DNA of 64,000 bases. It comes from Marthasterias glacialis (taxonomy: Eukaryota; Echinodermata; Asteroidea; Forcipulatida; Asteriidae). Below, one piece after another: positions 56,371-64,000 of this stretch. The stretch spans positions 10,598,078-10,662,077 of the forward strand of contig OU452231.1 of assembly GCA_911728455.2 (NCBI GenBank), in the 5' to 3' direction. Position numbers and translations under genes: made by a program. Position 1 is the stretch's first letter, and each line of letters opens with the position of its first letter. Below the pieces are notes generated by a model. That model saw only the letters and a program-made list of their open reading frames with translations, did no database searches and was not told the origin of the DNA.

Positions 56371-57250
56371 CCTGTAAGGAACATGATTGAAAAAGCAAAA
56401 TTTTCATGAAATTGAGAGTAGCCAGCCACCAACCCACCCTTCCCCACCACCCGCTACACCCTTGATCTCATAGTCGAAACAAAATGTCTCACCTTCAAAG
56501 CTTTTCTTTATCTGAAAGAACCTTGTCTTTGTTATAACAAAAAATATCAGAGCACGAACAGAAAATGTCAAGGTGCAATGCTTATTCACCTATTAATTTT
56601 TACGACTCTATTAACCTATAATAACAGAGGTCGACAAGCACCACACACCACCCGCAAAAAAGACATTTGTTTACATACAACTTGTTTTATGGTCTTACAA
56701 TTAATATTGGTGTCAAAAATAAAAACTCATAAAAATTGCCATAAGACATTTTGTATCAAAGGAAAGTTTAAGCTAATAAATAATATATGTTAATGTTAGA
56801 CAAAAATCGTATTTGTTCATCCCAAAATTTACTTTTTATAAACTTAATGTCAGTATCAATTGACGTAGGCAATATTTCGCTCCGAATTACTATCATGGGT
56901 TTGAATATTGTCTCTTGTTTCTAAATAAATGTTTGACATATTTTATGTTTTATACATTAATTAACCCTGACTCCAGTGAGAGGTTTCCTGGAGTCGATCC
57001 AACACCACAGAGCAACAAGGTCCAACACATTATTGTCATAGTAACTCAGCACCCAAACCGACTATAATTCTGGTGGTATGCCCAATACAATGTAAAGCAC
57101 GATCAGTTTACTAGTGCAACCCTCGGTCCAACAGAACCAAACAGAACGTTAATTTACTTTACTGATTCATTGGGGGCGTTCCTTTGTTTTCAAAACAACC
57201 CAACACAAACTCAACACGTGACCTGTAGCTGGTATCAAACATCAACAAAC

Positions 57251-57663
57251 ATGGCGTCCTCTACAGGAACTCGTGCCGTTGTTGTAAAGTGCATGATAAT
57301 TGTTGCATTTCTTTATTCGATCGAGGCTTTTCCTTCTCGAAATCTGTGAAAAATATTCCAGAGTTTGTACCAGAGACCTTACCGGAGTGGCTGAATAAAG
57401 CCAGTAAGGACAGTTCCAGCAAGTCTTGGAAATTCTACAAGGAACGTGTATGTTCACGATGTGGTTGCTGCACGGAACGTTTGGGCCAGACGACCACAAT
57501 CACACACTTTTCAACACAAGAATTCACAATTTTGAAACTGAAATCATCCAAAAGAAAAGGGTTTCCAAAACCGTGTAATTCCTTTGTCTATTTCAAGTTC
57601 CGCAAGGCTAGGTATAAATGCTCACTTTTCCCGATGTTCTTTAATTACAGTGATTTACATTAG
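57251..57663 (+). pseudogene. Unrecognised plus-strand ORF with apparent frameshift
   Basis: ATG at 57251 opens MASSTGTRAVVVKCMIIVAF and stops after 32 codons. From about 57340 the overlapping frame continues as FSFSKSVKNIPEFVPETLPE, WLNKASKDSSSKSWKFYKER and VCSRCGCCTERLGQTTTITH to a stop at 57663. The switch coincides with a TTTT run, so a one-base indel or sequencing error could have split one reading frame. Composition (Lys/Ser-rich with a CSRCGCC cluster) looks more protein-like than its neighbours. No family was recognised, and it may be chance. Confidence 0.25.
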
Positions 57664-58458
57664 TATTACAAACGAAATCTCCGGGTGGCTACACCGTCGT
57701 CCAACGCCGGTAGCACATCACTCAAAATAAACCTATTAATGTAGTAGAATACTGGTAGTTTTTAATATGAAACAGTAATTAGGCTAAAATCAATGTCACA
57801 ACATACAACTTTAATGAAAGGGCTTAGTAACGATGTTATTATTACCAAAGCCCACTGTTGGTGTGACTCTGTAGGTCACAGCGTGTTTTTTTCACGTCTT
57901 GCCATCAGCTAAGATGACGTAGTACCCACTATAAGTCACGTAATGATATTTAAACATCGATCGCACAATTGGTCTATTTATGGTGGTATTCCTGATCCCA
58001 TGTAAAACTGTTTCTTTCTCTCGGATTCCCCCTTTTCAAGATTTACTTAAACCAATTTATCCACAAAATGCTACGACAACACTTAACACGTTCATTTTTA
58101 ACTACAGTTTTTCATTTTCACTTGTTTTTTGTAATCTATAGCAACATTTCTTGAAGTTGTTTTCAAAATGTTAAAATCATGCTGTTTTTCTTCATAAAAT
58201 GTTGCTGCAAAAACAAATTAAGAAAATGGTGCACTTTAAAAAATATGTTTTACAGTCTTTTGATTTAATACCTTTTCTGAGCTACAAAATGCGACACATT
58301 TTTTACTCCAGAATATTATTGCATCATAATGTACGAAAAGACAATATGCACACATTTTTTGACAATGCATGCTCCATTGTCGGGAAATTTCGGGGAAAAT
58401 TTGTTGTCCCGACAGATCTGTTTGTGGATCGAGTGCTAACAATTTCAGTATTTAAGGA

Positions 58459-58550
58459 GGGAATAGAATTTTCTATCCCTTGTTCCGCAAACCTGGCCAG
58501 TGAAGAGGAAGGGATAGATTTTTCTATCCCTTGTTCCTCAAACCTGGCCG
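58459..58550. repeat. Two 52-bp direct repeats, each with a small hairpin
   Basis: GGGAATAGAATTTTCTATCC and GGGATAGATTTTTCTATCCC begin units 52 bp apart. Both continue CTTGTTCCNCAAACCTGGCC. Each unit contains the inverse repeat GGATAGA/TCTATCC. Confidence 0.8.
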
Positions 58551-58948
58551 GGACAGGTTGAAAACAGGTGAAAACAAAACCTTGTAAGTTGAAGTAGTTA
58601 ACTTATGAAAAATTACATAATAATAACGATTATTCACAATTTCTTTTAATGAGAACCAGATGTTAAAATGCCTAACAGAATTCGTTGTGTTGACTGCTGG
58701 CAACAGAGGGCGTCCCAGCCGTTCTTTATGAGCTTGTTCTCAGTAATATTTAAAAAATAGTTGCAGAGGTCGTGGAGGGACAAAAGTGGGGAAGTATCAG
58801 TCTGGTAAATCATGGAAACGGACGGCATGTAGTAAAAAAAATTAAAAATAAACACCACCTAGTGTAGTTGTAAAGCCATACGTTTTGAGATGAGTAGTAA
58901 TTAGGGCTTACATTATCACAATAGTTATTGTTTTTTTCGTTTTCGTTT

Positions 58949-59529
58949 TTAGAGATTAATTTTTGAGTCTATTTTCCAGGCGAGCTTTAAAACTTTAGGC
59001 ATCATGAGGATGACGCACATTGACATCACTGTCAGAGTGGACAGGATGTGAACCAGAAACGCAAAGAAGGACGGGATGTCCGTGTGAAAAAGAACGGGCA
59101 CAATGTCGCCAAAGCCAATGGTAGTCATGGTGGTCACAGTGAAGAAAAGCCCTTCTTCGTAGCTCCAGTCTTCTACCTCGGCAATAAAAACACTCGCCAG
59201 GAAGAAAAACACGAGCCAAATTGCCACGACCACAAAGACCGGGACGTTACGCCGACCCCATGCCGTGTCTTCCCAGTAGTAGCCCCGTGTTTCGCCACCA
59301 TGATCTTGCTGATTGCCGTTGGCAGGTTCTGAGGTATCTTTGTAGATGTGGAATTGCCGAGAACTAGTCAGCTGTCTGCAGCGCCATCTAGAGACCAAGG
59401 TGTCAACTACACGTGCTAGGAGGTTCCCCATGTCTACCAGGAATAGCAGCGTAAGTGGTAACCCTACCAGTGCGTAGAAGACGGTAGCTGCTTTACCTAG
59501 TGTTGTCGTCGGTACATAGTCACCGTAAC
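58949..59529 (-). CDS. K2P gene A, exon 2
   Basis: Acceptor TATTTTTCAG, then GT-TAC-GGT-GAC, which restores GYGD. It encodes ALVGLPLTLLFLVDMGNLLA (M2), SVFIAEVEDWSYEEGLFFT, TTMTTIGFGDIVPV (pore 2) and STLTVMSMCVILMMPKVLK (M4), with a stop at 58949. Confidence 0.96.
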
Positions 59530-62500
59530 CTGAAAAATAGAGTAAATGTAAGATAAACCATTAACACATTGGCCTTTTTAGCCTCATATTTAAAGTACGG
59601 AATCGGCGGGGAAAAAAATTGGCCAACATATTTTGCGGATCATTCAGTTAGTCTAGTAATTGAGTCCTCAATACTCGAGTCTGAGGCGAGCCGGGTTCAG
59701 TGTCGCGTCAGAGGGGGAGTCCTGAGTTGTTTGGGTCGAACCCGAGGGAGAGTCCTCAGTGTCGAGTCTAAGGAGTGGGGGGGGGGGGGGGGGTGTCCTG
59801 AGTTGTTTGGGTCGAATCCGAGGGACAGTCCTCAGTGTCGAGTCTACGGGGAATCCAGAGAGGCTTAGGTCGAGTCCGAGGGGAGTCCTCAGTGTCGAGT
59901 TTAAGGGGGGGGGGGGGGTGTCCTGAGTTGTATAGGTCGAGTCTGAGGGTAGTACTCGGTGTCAAGTCCGTGTGGGGGGGGGGGGGCTGAGTTGCATGGG
60001 TCGAGTCTGAGGGGGAGTCTTCAGCGTCGGGTTCGAGGGGGGGGGGGTCTGAGTTGTACAGGCAAGGTCGAGTCCGAGGGGGAATCCTCAGTGTCGAGTC
60101 CGGAGGTGGTACTGAGTTGTTTAGGCCGAGTCTGTGGGGGAGTCCTCCTCAATGTCGAGTCTTTGGAGGGTAGGTCGAATCCCAATCTGATTCAGAAAGG
60201 TAGAGTCATAGTCAGAGTCGCAAAAGTTGAATCCGGGTCCGAGTCATGTCACCTAAGTTGAACAATCTTTACTACAAAAAAAAATTAAATAAAAAACCCC
60301 CATTAATTTATCAAACTTACGATATCTTTAACAGTTACCTATGGCACGTTTTGAACCCACCTTTCACATTCTAGAACAGATGCCTCCAGAACAAATTACC
60401 ATTTAAAAATGTTTTTCAAGAAGCACAGCTTACGAATTTGACTTATAGAATATATATAATATATAACTTATAATATATATGTAACTTATAGAATAAAGAA
60501 CATGAAACCAAAGAGGAAATCTGATTGGGTTTCGAAAGCAATCTACACTGTACTTCTGTCACAACAGGACATCTGACAAAACATGAGTAGCCTCACTAAC
60601 ACCGTTTTCCTACTGAACAACCCTATATATCGAGACGAGTATACAGAATTACACTTCCCCTTATCACTTTCATGGAAGTCCCAAACACAACTTTATTGTG
60701 TACAGCTACCAAACAATGTGACCGGGACTGTCAGTATTAATTCCCTTCGTATCAGTTTCCCAGAAGTCACAAACAAAACTGTGTTTTGCATTTCCGCCAA
60801 ACAACCCGGTCGAGTTTGGTGTTACCACCGTGTCCCCGCTATACAGTTTACGTCACAGGCAACTTGTATTTTGTATTTCTACCAATACAGTTTCGAGTTA
60901 CATAACCCAACAAACAGCACAGTAACTAGGGTAAAATTTTAGGGGGGGGGCACAAGGGGTGCACAAGGGGGTGCACCATTTTTCCTAGGGGGGCACGACT
61001 TTTGGCCAATTACAAATGTAGTTTCCGTTTGTATTTTTCGTAAACAAGCCCCCTTTTCAGTGTTTTCTGACGTGTTGACGTACAAAAAACACATTATGTG
61101 TGCAAATAAATAAAAATAGTTTAAAAAACATCGAAATTACTACGTAAATGCTCATAAAATGTAACATTTATTTCTGGTAATTTTTAATCTCAAAAGTCCA
61201 AATTTCAAACGAGGGGGGGGGGGACACACACGGGGGCACGGACTTCAGTGGGGGGGGGGGGGCACGTGCCCCCCGTGCCCCCCTTAGTTACGCCACTGCT
61301 CAACAAGCATCGCTGAATAGGAAAGCTCCAACCCACTTTGAGATGATATTTATAATATACTGGTATCAACTCGGCAGAAAAGGGTGAAAACTTTTAAACA
61401 GAAATGGAGAGTCCGGGTAACGAGCAGTGACGTAACAAGAGGGGGGGGGGAGGGGCAGGGGGGTTGCAGCCCTACCCCCTGCTCAAAACCCTAGCCCAAG
61501 AATGAATGGTTCGATACATTAAGTTCAGCCCAATGGCTCGTACAATCATGGAGGTAGAAATTAAATTTCTACTTCCGTGGTACAATGGCTTTCGAGTCAC
61601 TTCGTACCTTGGTCACTTCGTACCTTCACCAAGGTACGACGTGACTTTGGACGTTTCGTACCCTGGACGCTTCGTACCTTTCAGAATTAACTACACATGA
61701 ATTATGCCCCGTTGTGTTGCGTCAGGAGGACGTGTGAGCGCAACACACCAGTACCGCAGCATGCAGTAAAATACCCGCCTCGTAATAACGCGTGAAACGA
61801 GAAATGTAACGGGAATTGCAACGTAGCTTTCAGTGAAGGCCGTTGTGAATATTACGATTTTTTTATCGAGTATTTTTATAACTATTATAAATTTCTCTAA
61901 GCATGAGTTTGTTTTAAAGATTTTGTTAAAGTGTATTATTTATATCTTGTTTTGATTAATTTTAGTTAAAGACCTTTTTTAATTTTTAATTGTTTTGATT
62001 AATTTTCGTTAACGCCCTTTTTAAATTTTTCTAAATATTTTTTTTTTTACTTATTTTCGTTTAAGACCAATTTTTAATTTTGTTATAGATTGTTTATATT
62101 AGATTCTTGTAAAAATTTTAAAATAATTTAAACAAAAGCAAGATTAATCTCTCTTTTGAAAATGTTGGGCTCCGAAGCGTCCAGGGTACGAAATGTCCAA
62201 AGTCACTTCGTACCTTGGTGAAGGTACGAAGCTAAATAAAAAAGGCATGATGCCGACCACCAAAACCCTTGCTGAATTTAAGACAAACCACATGTACAGA
62301 CTAGGTAATTATCAGGCAAAAATATTGGTTTAAATCTAAAAGCTCAATTATTATTATATCCATCCTCCATAAAATACTGACTGACAAAGTCACGGCCTAG
62401 ATCACGAATTCACCGTTGCTTATTTAAATCGCAATAACTGTTTAGTAGACAAAAAGTTTTAAAGTTCACCCATCGTATTTTGACGAAATGTTAACAGAAT

Positions 62501-63011
62501 CCTAGACGATTCAAGATGATTTGAACCTACCGATTGTGGTTATCGTTGTCAAGCAAAACACAACACTCCTCATGTACGACAACTCAGGTTCTGCTGTGAT
62601 GTACACGTCTTCCAAGTAGCGGTCTTCGGATAACTCTACGTACCTCTCCCACGCCGTCGTCAGGTTAACTCCGTGCGTCGTCTCGGCGCAGGACTCCACC
62701 GCCTCGCCGATCATCATCTTCGTTTCCTCGTACTCCGCCACCTCAGTCTGGAGAACAGTCTGGATCTGGCGCTCCTGTGCCTGGTAGATGGCGAGGAAGA
62801 CACCCCCGCCGGCGAGAAGGTAGACGAGATAGACGGCGATGACAACGAGATGGGGCACAGAGGCGCGCAGACACCCACTGAGGGTGGTCCGAGTACGTGC
62901 TGGGCCAGAGTTTATAAATCCTAAACGGTTGTAGCTGGGCCCCGGGGTTGCCGTGTCTTCCTCCAGTACGGAGTAAGAAAGACCAGAGCTCCCCCCTTCA
63001 TTATCCGCCAT
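58949..63011 (-). CDS. K2P potassium channel, gene A (two exons, 353 aa)
   Basis: Exon 1 (63011-62531) and exon 2 (59529-58949) join to give a complete K2P subunit of 353 residues, a usual size for the family. The start is the ATG at 63011 (MADNEGGSSGLSYSVLEE); further upstream the frame has no ATG. M1 is at about 51-75. The extracellular cap has Cys 108 and a sequon at N116. Filter 1 is TIGYGD (159-164), M2 about 172-200, M3 about 256-277, filter 2 TIGFGD (297-302) and M4 about 312-338. The protein ends in a short basic C-terminus. The M2-M3 loop is about 55 residues, much shorter than in gene B. Two P-loops per subunit and dimeric leak-channel function are established for the family. The 3.0-kb intron holds a G-rich minisatellite, a hAT-like element and a foldback. 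Confidence 0.95.
59690..60200. repeat. G-rich minisatellite in intron of K2P gene A
   Basis: About seven degenerate units of 65-85 bp: GGGTCGAGTCCGAGGGGGAG, TCCTCAGTGTCGAGTCTAAG, a poly-G run of 5-18, then GTCCTGAGTTGTTTGGGTCG. Poly-G runs vary in length between units. On the transcribed (minus) strand these are C-runs. Confidence 0.85.
60915..61298. mobile_element. hAT-like element in intron of K2P gene A
   Basis: The right end is TTAGTTACGCCACTG and the left end CAGCACAGTAACTAGGG. Internal blocks are shared with 39062-39476. CCCAACAA (60906-60913) and CTCAACAA (61299-61306) outside the ends may be a diverged 8-bp target duplication, offset by one base on the left. Confidence 0.7.
61435..61500. 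repeat. Fragment of a G-rich hAT-like element
   Basis: CAGTGACGTAACAAGAGGGG is followed by a G-run and GTTGCAGCCCTACCCCCTGC. It is an end without a matching partner. Confidence 0.4.
61616..62231. mobile_element. 616-bp foldback element with 59-bp inverted ends
   Basis: The left arm 61616-61674 (CTTCGTACCTTCACCAAGG to CCCTGGACGCTTCG) and the right arm 62173-62231 (CGAAGCGTCCAGGG to TTGGTGAAGGTACGAAG) are inverse repeats with only two or three mismatches. The interior is AT-rich. A partial tandem of CACTTCGTACCTTGGT precedes the left arm. It lies within intron 1 of K2P gene A. Confidence 0.88.
62531..63011 (-). CDS. K2P gene A, exon 1
   Basis: 160 codons plus one base, ending FCLTTITTI-G at donor GTAGGT. 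It encodes a 50-residue cytosolic N-terminus, M1 (VVIAVYLVYLLAGGGVFLAI), the cap helices and pore helix 1. Confidence 0.95.
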
Positions 63012-63390
63012 GTTGTTACAAGTCCACACCTCGCAGTCACACACCTAACTGCGTTCCAATATCGATTCTCGCTGTCCTATGATGGTTCTGCACCAACGTC
63101 TTTATGTTATGGTTTAGTGAGATTTGAATTCCAATAATAACACTACCCACATCTGGTTTCGTATTACCACAGCAGAGAAAGGCTATAACGTGTACGTTTA
63201 TGTGCACATGTACATGTACTTGTACATTTTGTTGAGTATTATAAGCTCTCAGATATATTCCTTACAAGACATAGTTTGCATAGCTCTTGAATCTATTCAC
63301 ACTTTCGTGCGGCACAAGCACAGACCTTTGTGAGTTCTGGGAATTGATGCATGACAATGGCCAGGTAGAGCGGTTTGGAGTATAGTGACC
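63012..63390. other. 5' flank of K2P gene A
   Basis: Expected to hold the 5' UTR and promoter of the minus-strand gene. A short run of ACATGTACATGTAC-like sequence lies near 63207. No core promoter element was assigned. Confidence 0.35.
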
Positions 63391-63633
63391 AAAGATTATA
63401 GAGCGCCGAAGGCGCAAGATGGGAAACTTGGGCTGAAATGTGAAATGCTACTGGACACCATTTCAGCAAGTGACTCTTTTGACACAGCAATAGATCAGTG
63501 CAGATAGTTACCATTGCCATCAATGGGAAACAAAATATCCTAGCTGAAAAGGCGCCCATGCATATTTCAATATTTCCAACACTGATAGAGCTACAGTTCC
63601 CCCATCTTGCGCCTTCGGCGCTCTATAATCTTT
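63391..63633. mobile_element. 243-bp MITE with 39-bp terminal inverted repeats
   Basis: The left end AAAGATTATAGAGCGCCGAA continues GGCGCAAGATGGGAAACT. The right end AGTTCCCCCATCTTGCGCC continues TTCGGCGCTCTATAATCTTT. The ends are inverse with two or three differences and include a GCGCCxxxGGCGC palindrome. It has no coding capacity. Confidence 0.85.
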
Positions 63634-64000
63634 GATAAAGACCCCACGAACTGATTTCCAGGTGAAATACCATAGATACTGGTTTCCGTTCTGCATGGAA
63701 GAAGGAACGGTCTACGGCATCCCGTGTAGGTTTTAGAACAGTGCTTTACCGTGCCGTCCGCTGTACGGTTCCAAGCAATGGTAGGCCTACCTGCATGGCC
63801 TACCATAGCCTCCCTATTTCCCCCCAAAGACTTCTATATGCGCCTTCAGGGTGGCAACTGCGCAATAATAACACTGAGGAAAAAAAGCATCAGTTGTTTC
63901 TGAACAGAACCTTTGGGTGAGGTAAGTTTATTAAAATATGTTACTTCAGAGTTCAGTTTCTCACACGGATTCAGCATCTCTTCCCAGTTCTAATCAGTAA
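63634..64000. other. Right edge, no gene recognised
   Basis: A short palindromic stretch, TGGTAGGCCTACCTGCATGG followed by CCTACCA, lies near 63779. Nothing else is supported. Confidence 0.35.

Larger units (their letters stand above)
56371..58948. other. Interval between the DUF7869-type gene and K2P gene A
   Basis: The missing 5' exon or exons of the DUF7869 gene should lie here or beyond, but I found none with a phase-1 donor and coding character. The interval also holds the 3' UTR of K2P gene A, near 58500-58948, with ATTAAA on the minus strand near 58650 as a possible polyadenylation signal. A plus-strand candidate ORF lies at 57251-57663. Confidence 0.4.

Noticed and set aside
60583-60942. 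A 119-codon plus-strand open frame with sequon-like motifs.
   Set aside because: It runs into the hAT-like element at 60915 and stops there, lacks splice or domain evidence, and sits antisense within an intron of K2P gene A.

Overview
This is a window of an AT-rich, repeat-dense animal nuclear genome. All recognisable genes have spliceosomal introns, and all lie on the minus strand. The gene content fits a marine invertebrate deuterostome, most likely an echinoderm such as a sea star: two-pore-domain potassium (K2P) channels, a membrane-anchored IgGFc-binding-like protein and a DUF7869-type gene. The taxon call rests on gene content and on repeat families I recall from sea-star sequences. It was not checked by any search.

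Layout from right to left, the direction of transcription. K2P gene A is complete in two exons (63011-62531 and 59529-58949; 353 aa). A seven-exon stretch of a DUF7869-type gene follows (55721-51055); its 5' exon or exons were not found. A gene-poor interval (about 51.0-41.5 kb) carries an 80-bp satellite array, a compound trinucleotide repeat and a diverged duplication. K2P gene B follows (exon 1 41529-41166, exon 2 23053-22182; 411 aa), with an 18-kb intron filled with small transposon-like elements. Next is the terminal exon of an IgGFc-binding-like type I membrane protein (12137-10612). Last is exon 1 of K2P gene C (2985-2529), whose second exon should lie beyond the left edge.

The three K2P genes have the same orientation and the same phase-1 intron, which splits the first Gly codon of the pore-1 GYG filter. 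They are therefore best read as a tandem paralogue cluster. K2P subunits dimerise to form background potassium channels, so neighbouring paralogues could in principle co-assemble, but nothing here shows that. I see no functional link between the channels, the IgGFc-like receptor and the DUF7869 gene beyond sharing a strand.

Most of the remaining sequence is non-coding and rich in short inverted-repeat (MITE or foldback) elements. I could define several families by internal comparison: a 0.4-0.7 kb family with possible TTAA target duplications (3 copies); a 240-bp AATGTAAAAGAGTGAA family (3 copies); a 340-bp TATAGACCATGT family (3 copies); a G-rich family with hAT-like CAGTGGCGTAACTA ends and, in one copy, an 8-bp target duplication; a dispersed family ending in TTACCAATAGTGTCC; and several single foldbacks. 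There are also two decayed LINE reverse-transcriptase ends, a 5'-truncated retroelement with a clean 7-bp target duplication, and a tRNA-derived SINE. I found no rRNA, no convincing intact tRNA, no CRISPR array and no viral gene.
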